Shown here piece after piece: positions 1 through 8,800 of a DNA stretch of 16,832 nt. The position numbers and the translations under genes are program-made. The stretch's first letter is position 1. The number at the start of each line of letters is the position of its first letter. The notes under the pieces were generated by a model. That model was not told where the DNA came from, did no database searches, and was given only the letters and a program-made list of their open reading frames with translations. This DNA is from Thiobacillus sp. (lineage in GTDB: Bacteria; Pseudomonadota; Gammaproteobacteria; Burkholderiales; Thiobacillaceae), in assembly GCA_024710445.1 (NCBI GenBank), contig JANJUT010000266.1:1-16832 (forward strand). Reading direction: 5' to 3'.

Positions 1-2940
1 GAGCGATGCGAAGGCGACCAGCAGCGCTTTCTCGAAACCTACGATTCCCTGATGAAGATCGTGCTGTTCGATATGGGACTGGCGCTGGACAGCTATTTCC
101 AGGCTGACATGCAGGCCTTGCAGGAACTGAAGGATTACGCCGACCGGGTGATCTGCACCATGCCCAGTGGATTGCTGGTACTGGATGCACAGTTGCGCCT
201 GCGTACCATCAACCTGGCTGCGCGTGCCTCGCTTGGTCTGGGCGAGACCGAACCGGTCATCGGTTACGAACTGGATCAGCTGCTTGCCAATGAAGCACTG
301 GCGACACTGGCCAATGAAGTGCTGGACAAGGTGCAGAGCGCGCGTTCCCTGGTGCTCGGTCCGCTGCAGGCGCTGGGTGACCGTATCCTGGTGCTGACCC
401 TGTCAGCCACGATGATCGACGAAGCCCCCGCCCTGATCATTCAGCTGCAGGACGATACCGACAGCATCAAGGCCGAACAGGTGCTGGAACGTTTCCGGGC
501 GGCCCTGGATGCGACGGCGGATGCGATCTACCTGATCGACCGTGCCAGCATGCGTTTCGTTGACATGAACGAGTCGGCCTGCTCGGTGTTGGGCTATACG
601 CACGAGGAACTGCTCGGCATGGGGCCGCACCAGATCAGGCCCGGATTTTCCAGGGAGGAACTGATACAGCAGTTCGATGCGCTTCTGGCCTCGCCAGCCA
701 GGGCGGGGCATATTGAAACCGCACACCAGCGCAAGGATGGCAGTACGTTCCCGGTGGAAATCATGCTGCGTGGATTCACCACCGGCGGACATTCCATGCT
801 GGTAGCCGTGGCACGCGATATCAGTGCCCGAAAGCGGACCGAGGAAGCCTTGCGGGAAAGTGAGGAACGCTTCCGCGCCACGTTCCGGCAGGCGGCAGTG
901 GGAATTGCCCATCTGACGCCGGATGGACGCTGGTTGCGGGTCAACAAGAAGTTATGCGACATCCTGGGCTATACACAGGACGAACTGCTTGGTATCCATT
1001 TCCAGGACGTGACCCACCCCGAGGATCTGGCGCGCAATCTGGATTTGCAGCAGCAGTTGCTGGACGGGCAAATCGAAAATTATTTGCTGGAAAAGCGTTT
1101 CGTGCAGAAGGGCGGCAGCGTGGCCTGGGTTGCGCTGACACAGTCGCTGGTGCGCACCTCAGCGGGCGACCCCAAATACTTCATTTCGGTGATAGAGGAT
1201 ATTTCGGCCCGCAAACGCACGGAGGCCTCCCTGCTGCTGGCGCAGCGGGCGCTGGAGTCGAGCGGCAATGGCATCATCATTACGGGTTGCCAGTTGTCGG
1301 ATAACCCCATCGTGTATGTCAATCCGGCTTTCGAGCGCATTACCGGCTACAGCGAGGCCGAGGTGCTGGGCCGGAACTGTCGCTTCCTGCATGGTGACGA
1401 CCATGACCAGCCCGGGCTGCTGGTATTGCGACAATCCATTGAGGATTTTGGCGAAGCTCGCGTGACCCTGCGGAACTACCGCAAGGACGGCAAACTGTTC
1501 TGGAATGAGTTGTTTGTGGCGCCGGTGCACGATGAATCAGGGATGATCACCCATTTTGTCGGGGTGCAGAACGACATCAGCGAGCAGAAACGTGCGGAAG
1601 CAAACCTCCTGCACATGGCTACGCATGATGCCTTGACGGGGCTGCCCAACCGCAGCCTGTTGCAGGACCGGATCAGCCAGGCTATCAGCTATGCCGAGCG
1701 CATGCAGCGGGAGGTTGCGGTATTGTTCCTCGACTTTGACCGTTTCAAGAACATCAATGACAGCCTGGGCCACGCGGCAGGGGATGCGCTGATCAGTTCC
1801 ATGGCAAGGCGTTTGCGCAATGCGGTGCGCATGGTGGATACCGTGGCACGGGTGGGCGGCGATGAATTCGTGATCGTGCTGACTGACATCACCCGTAAAT
1901 CCGATATCACGCAAGTGCTGTCCAATTTGATTGAAGCCATCATGCAGCCTGTGCTGGTGGAAGGGCATGACCTGTCGATCACGGCCAGCATTGGTATCAG
2001 CACCTACCCGCACGATGGACGGGATGTATCAAGCCTGTTGAAGAATGCCGACACGGCCATGTATCGGGCCAAGGAGGCGGGGCGTAACGGGTTCCGCTTT
2101 TACGCGCAGGAAATGAATGCCGATGCGGTGGACCGTTTGCGTCTTGAAAATGACCTGCGCAGCGCCATCAAGAAGGGCGATGAGCTGACGTTGCATTACC
2201 AGCCGCAGGTGGATACCGTGAGCGGGTGCATCGTGGCCGCGGAGGCGTTATTGCGCTGGCACCATCCCAAGCATGGCCTGATTTCGCCGGTCGATTTCAT
2301 TCCGATGGCAGAGGAAACGGGCCTGATCGTGCAAATCGGCGAGTGGGTGCTGCGCCATGTGTGCGCCCAGTTGCGCAGCTGGATCGAGGCCGGACACCCC
2401 GGCATTGTCATCGCGGTCAACCTGTCGCCGCGCCAGTTCCATCAGCCCGATATCGTCGAAATGATCGCCCGTGCCTTGAGCGACTATGATCTGCCGCCTC
2501 ATTTACTGGAACTGGAAATTACCGAGAGCAGCCTGATGCGCAATCCGGAAGAAGCCGCCCTTCTGCTGGGTGAGCTGAGCGAGATGGGGTTCAGGCTGTC
2601 GGTGGACGATTTCGGTACCGGTTATTCAAGTTTGGGCTACCTGAAACGCTTTCCACTGGATGCGCTCAAGATCGACCGTTCCTTCGTGGCCGACATCGAG
2701 AGCGATCATGACAGCGCCTCCATTGCGGCAGCCGTCATCGCCCTGGCCCACAGCCTCGGTCTCAAGGTGGTGGCCGAAGGGGTTGAACTGGACTCCCAGA
2801 TGGAATATCTGCGCAGTCTGAAATGCGACCTTGCGCAGGGTTACCTGCTTGGCCGGCCGATGCCGGCGGATGAACTCGTGGCGTTTATGGAAAAACGCCC
2901 CTGTCAGCTCCACACGACATCGTCACTGGCAGCCCCCTGA
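1..2940 (+). CDS. Globin-coupled/PAS/LOV-sensing diguanylate cyclase-phosphodiesterase (5' partial)
   Basis: The reading frame is open from base 1, so the ATG at 52 is internal and the true start lies left of the window. The visible 979 codons begin with a helix (FLETYDSLMKIVLFDMGLAL and following DSYF) like the last helix of protoglobin, the heme-binding globin-coupled sensor. Next come a PAS-like segment (about 121-480), PAS (481-840), PAS (841-1215) and a LOV-type PAS (1230-1590) with NCRFLHG, NYRKDG, FWN and GVQND motifs. The GGDEF domain (about 1614-2100) has GGDEF at 1855-1869 and an RxxD inhibitory site (RMVD, 1828-1839) five residues before it. The EAL domain (about 2130-2890) keeps EALLRW, the Asn of AVNLSP, ELEITES, DDFGTGYSS, the Lys of LKID, AEGVE and QGY. 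Both c-di-GMP synthesis and hydrolysis are therefore possible. The protein is probably cytoplasmic, since no membrane helix is visible. Globin identity is inferred from a short fragment; the catalytic domains are secure. Confidence 0.95.
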   Translation, partial: ERCEGDQQRFLETYDSLMKIVLFDMGLALDSYFQADMQALQELKDYADRVICTMPSGLLVLDAQLRLRTINLAARASLGLGETEPVIGYELDQLLANEALATLANEVLDKVQSARSLVLGPLQALGDRILVLTLSATMIDEAPALIIQLQDDTDSIKAEQVLERFRAALDATADAIYLIDRASMRFVDMNESACSVLGYTHEELLGMGPHQIRPGFSREELIQQFDALLASPARAGHIETAHQRKDGSTFPVEIMLRGFTTGGHSMLVAVARDISARKRTEEALRESEERFRATFRQAAVGIAHLTPDGRWLRVNKKLCDILGYTQDELLGIHFQDVTHPEDLARNLDLQQQLLDGQIENYLLEKRFVQKGGSVAWVALTQSLVRTSAGDPKYFISVIEDISARKRTEASLLLAQRALESSGNGIIITGCQLSDNPIVYVNPAFERITGYSEAEVLGRNCRFLHGDDHDQPGLLVLRQSIEDFGEARVTLRNYRKDGKLFWNELFVAPVHDESGMITHFVGVQNDISEQKRAEANLLHMATHDALTGLPNRSLLQDRISQAISYAERMQREVAVLFLDFDRFKNINDSLGHAAGDALISSMARRLRNAVRMVDTVARVGGDEFVIVLTDITRKSDITQVLSNLIEAIMQPVLVEGHDLSITASIGISTYPHDGRDVSSLLKNADTAMYRAKEAGRNGFRFYAQEMNADAVDRLRLENDLRSAIKKGDELTLHYQPQVDTVSGCIVAAEALLRWHHPKHGLISPVDFIPMAEETGLIVQIGEWVLRHVCAQLRSWIEAGHPGIVIAVNLSPRQFHQPDIVEMIARALSDYDLPPHLLELEITESSLMRNPEEAALLLGELSEMGFRLSVDDFGTGYSSLGYLKRFPLDALKIDRSFVADIESDHDSASIAAAVIALAHSLGLKVVAEGVELDSQMEYLRSLKCDLAQGYLLGRPMPADELVAFMEKRPCQLHTTSSLAAP

Positions 2941-3010
2941 TGGTTGAAATCCGGTTTGGCAGAAAGTGACGCTGTCGTGCGCGTGTTTTGAGCAGTTCAT
3001 GCCGTGACCA

Positions 3011-4741
3011 TCAGGCTTGCTCACGGGCCGGGTTTCCAGCCCCCGGTTTCTTGGCGAGCCGCTCCAGCCATCTCCAGACCTTGCCGCCAGGGACGTCCTG
3101 CCCGCTGAGCAGATAACTCAGTACGTTGAAATTGTAGAGTCCCAGGGACTGCAGGTTGCGTGCCTGACGCTCGCCGCAGAAAAGCAGACGATCTCCGGCC
3201 TGCAGTCGCGTTTCCGGATCGGGCATGAGCGTTTCCTTCTCCCCGCGCTTGAGCAGCAAGGGAATGCAGGCCAGTGCCTCGCTGCGGTCGGCTGGATGAA
3301 CCATGAAAGCCTGCAAGGGGATCGGCGTGCCGTCGCGCATGGCCTCCCAGACTGCCTCGGTCTGGTTGCTGGACAATTCCACGTCCCACACTTCCGGTAC
3401 CGTATGTTCCAGAACGGCGGCAATGCGGCTGATCAACACATCGACCCAGGCATCGTCCTGCGCCCGAATGAGGTTGAAAAAGCGGGAGAGCAGGGGGGTG
3501 GTGAGCAGCGACAGAAACTCATGGGCGACAATGCTCGAAGGCTGCATGGTGACGCTGGCCTGAAAGCGCTGGAACAGTGGTGCATTGGCATGGCGGTTCT
3601 GGCGCAGCACGGTAAACAGGCCGGGGTTGAGTTCGCGTGCGGTCATGGCAATCGACAGATTGTTGATGTCATTGTCCGTGCCGGCAACAATGCCGACCGC
3701 CTGATCGACGCCGGCTTCCAGCAGGGTCCGGGCTTCGGTGCCGTTGCCGACGATGCAGTCGTCGCAGCCGGTAACGTCCGGCGTGGCTTCCACCACCACC
3801 AGTTCGATGCCGACCTGCTTCAGGTGATGGGTGATGGCCTTGCCGAAGCGCCCGTAGCCACACATCACCCATTTCCCGCGGGGCGGTTCCAGCGGCTCGG
3901 TCAAGGGTTCACCCGGCACGCCCGTCAACCATTCGTACAGCAGATGGTGTCCCGGAGAATTGACCGCCATGGCGAGATGTTCGCCAAACACCTCGAACGC
4001 GACCACCACTTCATCCGTGCCAAACGAGGCCATGTTGGCTGCTGTTTCCAGAGAATCGGCCCGGCACAGCACGGATAACTCCGGGCGCAGCAGCTTGACC
4101 GTCACCGCGACGCTCAGATTCGCCCGGTCGTCATTGGTGAGGGCAATGACGCCGGCACAATGGGGGTTGAGCAGACCCGCCGCGAGCAGATTTTCCGGCA
4201 GGCTGGCGTCGGCGGTGAGCGCGGGGATATCCAGGTGGTATTGCCCCAGTTCCAGGGTGCCGACACGCTCCGGATCGATGTCGAGCACCACCGCCTGCTG
4301 GTTGCGGCTGTCCAGCGCATGCATGAGCAGCGTGCCGGTCTCGCCGCAACCGGCGATCAGATAAAAAGGCTGGCGCAGATGCCTGATTCTGGCCGAAAAA
4401 CGGTTGTGCCGGGCCATGCGCAACAGCGCCGGGTCCTGCAGCAGGTTGAGGATGGAACCGATGCTGTAGAGCCACACCGTGACCGTCATATAGATGACAG
4501 CAGTGATCCAGACTCGCTGGGCCTCGCTGAACGCGCCCGGCAACTCGCCAAACCCGATGGTGGTGGCCGTATACGTGACCACATAGAAGGCACGGAAAAA
4601 ATCCATGGGCGGCGCAGGTTTGCCTGCGGCGTCTACGCCCGGCACCAGCGTCAAGCCCAGAATGGAAATCGCATGGCTGATGATCAGGAAGATCAGCGGC
4701 GTCCGCATGCGCCGCAGGATCATGAACAGCGTGTTGTGCAT
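3011..4741 (-). CDS. Two-TM potassium channel with tandem RCK/TrkA-N domains
   Basis: This 576-residue protein has the layout of a prokaryotic ligand-gated K+ channel. TM1 is at about residues 14-34. The pore loop carries the selectivity filter TIGFGE at 61-66, and TM2 is at about 77-98. Two cytoplasmic Rossmann domains follow. The first starts near 126 with GCGETG, and its second strand ends in an acidic residue (VVLDID), as expected for NAD(H) binding. The second starts near 290 with GYGRFG and VVVEA. A C-terminal region resembling RCK_C follows. The likely role is gated K+ flux across the inner membrane, controlled by a nucleotide or ion bound to the RCK ring. The ATG at 4741 follows the TGA of the upstream gene by one base, so translation is probably coupled. 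The gene converges with the c-di-GMP gene; the 70 bases between them show no strong terminator. The gating ligand cannot be read from the sequence. Confidence 0.9.
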   Translation of the reverse strand: MHNTLFMILRRMRTPLIFLIISHAISILGLTLVPGVDAAGKPAPPMDFFRAFYVVTYTATTIGFGELPGAFSEAQRVWITAVIYMTVTVWLYSIGSILNLLQDPALLRMARHNRFSARIRHLRQPFYLIAGCGETGTLLMHALDSRNQQAVVLDIDPERVGTLELGQYHLDIPALTADASLPENLLAAGLLNPHCAGVIALTNDDRANLSVAVTVKLLRPELSVLCRADSLETAANMASFGTDEVVVAFEVFGEHLAMAVNSPGHHLLYEWLTGVPGEPLTEPLEPPRGKWVMCGYGRFGKAITHHLKQVGIELVVVEATPDVTGCDDCIVGNGTEARTLLEAGVDQAVGIVAGTDNDINNLSIAMTARELNPGLFTVLRQNRHANAPLFQRFQASVTMQPSSIVAHEFLSLLTTPLLSRFFNLIRAQDDAWVDVLISRIAAVLEHTVPEVWDVELSSNQTEAVWEAMRDGTPIPLQAFMVHPADRSEALACIPLLLKRGEKETLMPDPETRLQAGDRLLFCGERQARNLQSLGLYNFNVLSYLLSGQDVPGGKVWRWLERLAKKPGAGNPAREQA

Positions 4742-4742
4742 C

Positions 4743-5126
4743 TCAGCGCCGGAACATCACGGTTTCCACCAGCAGCATGATTACCGAGAGGATGTTGGCA
4801 GCCAATGCGCCGGCAGACAGGGAAACAATGCTGGCGGTGGCATCAGGCGTAAGGCCCGTCGCATCGATGTGGACCGCCAGAACCCATACCCAGGCGGCCG
4901 CCAGCAATCCCAGATCCGCCACCAGGCTGCTGGCAAGATGAATTGCGCCGATCTGCGTACGCTCGCCAAATTTCAGTACCGTGGCAATGAGGTTGATGAC
5001 GATGGCAAAAAACAACTCGTATATATGGTGGTGCGCAGGATTGTCGATATCACCGAGCACGAAGCCAAAGTTGAGCGTCATCGCCAGGATGATGAAAAAA
5101 CCGAACACGACTTTTTCAAGGTTCAT
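4743..5126 (-). CDS. Four-helix inner-membrane protein paired with the K+ channel
   Basis: A 127-residue hydrophobic protein with four predicted membrane helices: VVFGFFIILAMTLNFGFVLG; YELFFAIVINLIATVLKF; a segment around SLVADLGLLAAAWVWVLAV; and SLSAGALAANILSVIMLLVE. I chose the ATG at 5126 (MNLEKVVF) because it sits just before the first helix. The frame also extends to a TTG at 5186, but that adds a leader with no clear function. Neither start has a strong Shine-Dalgarno sequence. The sequence reminds me of the uncharacterised family DUF6394, which I recall only loosely. The stop codon lies one base before the channel start (TGA-G-ATG), so the two proteins are probably made together. It could act as an accessory subunit: 4 + 2 helices equals the helix count of six-TM channels, although no arginine-rich S4 helix is visible. 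Function otherwise unknown. Confidence 0.8.
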   Translation of the reverse strand: MNLEKVVFGFFIILAMTLNFGFVLGDIDNPAHHHIYELFFAIVINLIATVLKFGERTQIGAIHLASSLVADLGLLAAAWVWVLAVHIDATGLTPDATASIVSLSAGALAANILSVIMLLVETVMFRR

Positions 5127-5201
5127 GGGTAATCCGTCAGGTATGGGAATGGAGGGAAGGTACAGCAGACGCCCTGCCAACGGCAACCCTGCAGAATCAG
5201 G

Positions 5202-5296
5202 TGCTTATTGATTCGGCCTGATGAAGTTTGAAGCGATATTGAAAGCCGGCTTGCCCCGGCTGTGTGAGACCGTGCGGGAGGACGAATCAATAAGCA
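5202..5296. repeat. 14-bp perfect inverted repeat enclosing a hairpin
   Basis: The left arm TGCTTATTGATTCG (5202-5215) is perfectly complementary to the right arm CGAATCAATAAGCA (5283-5296), with 67 bases between. Inside, AGCCGG (5244-5249) pairs with CCGGCT (5256-5261) around a six-base loop. No flanking target-site duplication is visible. It could be a structured RNA, a pair of regulator sites upstream of the channel operon, or a small palindromic element. Confidence 0.75.
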
Positions 5297-5478
5297 TTAA
5301 AAACAGCGTTCTATTGAAGCGGCTCCACGAACTGACCGACTCAAGGCAACGCAAGAAACATTTTACGGGTTCAAACATCACCTGGCCGCCTCAATAGTGG
5401 CTGAGTTTTATCCTTGCATTTCATGGGACGCTTCTTTCAGAATGAACATGTCCGTTCAGCGTGTTCACAGAACGTGAG

Positions 5479-5496
5479 CAGGCATCATGCTGCCTG
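5479..5496. repeat. Short hairpin CAGGCA-N6-TGCCTG
   Basis: Six-base perfect stem (5479-5484 with 5491-5496) around the loop TCATGC. No T-run follows on either strand, so it is not a standard terminator. Role unknown; it may be chance. Confidence 0.35.
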
Positions 5497-5830
5497 GCCT
5501 GTGGAAATCGGAACGGGATTCATTGACTGCCCGACCTCATGTTGGGCCGGCGCAATGGATGAGCTAACTGCCGCGATGGTTTTCCAGGGGCTACAGAGGA
5601 GGCTGTGCACCCCATTAACAGAAGATTTCACGTGTGTAACGCTCGGGCGCGAGAAATATGACGCTAGAATGCATTCCGGCACTGATCCGAATAATGAAGT
5701 CTGTTATAACCTTGATAAGGCTGCCAGGCCAGGTCTGGATTTCTACAGACTCAAAGCGGGTTCAGCTTGAATTTGCTGCCATGAGTTCTCGTATTCTTTC
5801 GTTTATTCGTGTTTCCGATAAATATACGCA

Positions 5831-5836
5831 TATAGT
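5831..5836 (+). promoter_or_regulatory. Possible -10 element for the histidine kinase unit
   Basis: TATAGT lies in the AT-rich tract about 30 bases before the kinase start. The best upstream partner, TTCGTG at 5806-5811, leaves a 19-base spacer, which is longer than ideal for sigma-70. This is a weak candidate. Confidence 0.2.
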
Positions 5837-5864
5837 CGCATCTTGAACAATTTCGGATCCGAGC

Positions 5865-8800
5865 TTGACTGAGCCCTCTCTTCGCCGTGCCTGCTTTGCC
5901 GTCCGTTGGGTGGCAGGACTGGTGCTTGCCGTGGTCATGGGGGCGGTTTTCACTGGCGCCTGGTTTGTGCCTGAAGTCTTGCAGGCCAACATGCCGATAT
6001 TGTCTGGCGTGGGCCTCAATACCGCCATTACGCTTGCGCTGGCGGGCATGGCGCTGCTTCTGCCGCGGCAACGCTGGTGGCTGGGTGGGCTGGTCGCTGC
6101 TATCAGCGCGGCGGTGTTGCTGCAATATCTGTTTGTGTGGCTGCCGCCCGATGGAGGGTGGCGCATCGTGCTGAATGTCGATGGGCGCGACTCACCCTGG
6201 CCCGGGCGCATGGCGCCCCTTTCGGCCTTTTCCCTGCTGTGTGCCGGCCTGGCGCTTGCCGGGCTTGAACGGGCGCGCACCCTGCCCGGCCTGATCCTGC
6301 TGCAGGCTGTGCCTTTGCTGATCCTGACTGCGGCGGTGGGGGGCATTCTCAATCGCTATCTTGACGGCCTGCTGTTCGTGGTCACTCTCGACCGGTACGC
6401 CGTAATGAGCCCGCCTACCATGACGGCCTTGAGTATCCTGGTTGCCGGTTATCTTGCGGCAATGCTGGAAACATCCTGGTTTCGGCACTATTACGAGCGG
6501 CGCGAAGACCGGCAAGCCATTGCCATCGGTCTGGCCGGTTTCGCCGCTGCGTTGCTGCTCGGGGGTGCGGCGTCGGTTGCCGTGCTGGGCAAACAGGTGC
6601 AGGCGGCGGTGGCGGATGATTTGTCCAAAACGGCGCAGGCTCAGGCGGAAATCTTTCCGCTGGTCGTGTCCTCGGCATTGCATAGCCTGCATGCCAGGGT
6701 GGACGGTGCAGTTTCGTACGCCAGCCTGCCAGCCCGGCTACGTGATCTGGCCGGCCCGGAGGGCGCAGCGTGGCTGGAACAGGGGGATGGCACAGTCAAA
6801 CTGCGTGCTGGCCGTCCCCCGGTTACTTCTCAATACCGCCTGCGTCTGAAAGGGGCGAGCCCATCCTGGCTGATCAGGGATCAGAAATGGCTGCTGGAAA
6901 TGCATTTTCCTGCCGCGCAGGGGCAAGGGACGATCGTGATTCAGGCGCCTCTGCCTGTGCTGGACAGGCTTTTTGCCAGAAATTCGGCGGATGCGGCGGG
7001 CGGGATGGAAACGCGCCTATGCGAGCGCTCCGGTCAGGAGGGCATGGCCTGTTTCTCTTCACCGTTAATGTCGCAGTCCTTGCGGGTGCCGGTACAACGC
7101 AATAATCAGCATGTGCCGATGTGGTATGCGCTCAATGGTCAGCGCGGCGTCATCGTTGCACCCGATTACCGCGCTGTGCTGGTGGTTGCCGCCTATACAT
7201 CGGTGCCAGAACTGGGCCTGGGCCTGGTGCGCAAGATCGATGCGGGCAAGATGTATCAGCCCATCCGTGCAGCCGTGTGGCAGGCGATCATGATCATGGC
7301 GATCATCGGCCTGCTGTCTGCGTTGCTGATTTATTGGCGTGTCCGGCGAGTGGTGCGGCGTGCAATTGTGACCAGCCGGCAGCTGAGCGGTGTGCTCGAT
7401 GTGCTGCCGGTTGGGGTGTGGGTAACAGATGCCAGCGGCCGCTTCATCCTGAGCAATCCTGCGGGTAGACGTATCTGGGCCAGAGAAGACTGGACTGGCG
7501 CGGCGCAGTGCTGCGAGTGCAAGGGCAGTTGGCATGCTACGGGCGAGCACCTCGAGCCGGACGACTGGGCAATTCCCCGTGCCATCGGGCAGGGTGAGAC
7601 CTCGCTTGACGAGGTCATCGATATCGAATGCTTCGACGGCAGCCGCAAGATCATCAGCAGTTCCACCTTGCCGTTGCGGGATGAACACGGTGTCATCACC
7701 GGAGCGGTGGCGGTCGATCAGGACATTACGGAGCGGATGCATGCTGAGGAAAAGCTCAGCCGGTCCCGGAATCTGCTTCAAACCATTGTGGAAACCGTAC
7801 CCATCCGGGTGTTCTGGAAGGATGCCGAGTCACGATTTATTGGCTGCAATGCGGAGTTTGCTCACGATGCGGGCATGGCCCGCCCGGATGACTTGATAGG
7901 CAAGGACGATTTTCAGATGCCCTGGCGGGAACAGGCCGAACTGTATCGCGCCGATGACCGGAAGGTCATGCATTCGGGAATGCCGAAAATCGGCTATGAA
8001 GAGCAGCAGACCACCCCGGACGGAAAGACGATCTGGCTGCGCACCTCCAAGGTGCCGCTGCACGATGCGAACGGGAAGGTCATCGGGGTGCTGGGTATCT
8101 ACGATGACATCACCGCGCACAGGCGGATGATGGAAGAGTTGCGACGGGAAAAGGCCAAGCTGGACGAGGCCCAGCACGTCGGGGGGATGGGCAGCTGGGA
8201 ACTGGACCTGGTGGAGAACGTGCTGACCTGGTCGGATGAAATGTACCGAATTTTCGAGATCGACCCGGAGCGCTTCGGCGCCTCCTACGAGGCTTTTCTC
8301 GATGCCCTGCATCCCGACGACCGGGAAAGGGTCAACCAGGTTTATACCCGGTCCCTGGAAACGCGCGAGCCGTATGAGGTCGAGCATCGCCTGCTGTTTC
8401 CGGACGGGCGCATCAAGCATGTGGTCGAGCGCTGCGAAACCTTTCGTGATGCCGCAGGCGGGCTGCTGCGATCGGTCGGCACCACGCAGGATATCACCGG
8501 GCGGGTGGATGCCGAGGCCGAAATCCGGCGGCTGGAGCGGGAGTTCAGCTCCCTGGCCGAAAACCTGCCGGACATCGTTTCCCGCTTCGACCGCGACCTG
8601 CGGCGGATTTATGTCAACCCCGAGATCGAGCGATCCACCGGCATGTCGCGGGCATCCCTGCTGGGCAAGACGCATCTTGAACTCGGGGTGCCGGGGAAAA
8701 TGGCGGAAGTCTGGACCCATGCCTTGCGCCGGGTGTTCCATACCGGTGAGCCGGAAATGTTCGAATTCGAATTCACCGCGAAAAGCGGCATGGTCAGGTA

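Larger units (their letters stand above)
5127..5864. other. Long intergenic region between divergent units
   Basis: This 738-base stretch separates the minus-strand channel operon from the plus-strand histidine kinase. It must hold the promoters of both. It contains a 14-bp inverted repeat with a nested hairpin (5202-5296), a second hairpin (5479-5496) and an AT-rich tract from about 5690 to 5860. Open frames exist: 58 codons at 5221-5397, 118 codons from a TTG at 5414, and 62 codons at 5658-5846. None has a recognisable domain or a well-placed ribosome binding site, so I do not call a gene. It could include decayed coding DNA or a small RNA. Confidence 0.6.

Noticed and set aside
2941..3010. 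Possible bidirectional terminator between the convergent genes
   Set aside because: The best dyad is a four-base ACGC/GCGT stem near 2969-2984 followed by only four T, which is too weak to call.
3017..4078. 353-codon open frame antisense to the potassium channel
   Set aside because: It is a mirror of the channel gene in GC-rich DNA. Its product has no recognisable domain, while the minus strand encodes an intact channel.
5202..5296. Insertion sequence or MITE reading of the inverted repeat
   Set aside because: No transposase, no flanking direct duplication and no second copy in the window, so I list it only as a repeat.
5414..5770. 118-codon frame starting at TTG in the intergenic region
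   Set aside because: No ribosome binding site, no known domain and a random-looking composition rich in Cys and His. It could at most be decayed coding DNA.
5658..5846. 62-codon frame just before the histidine kinase
   Set aside because: It overlaps the 118-codon frame in another phase, has no clear ribosome binding site and crosses the probable promoter of the kinase.
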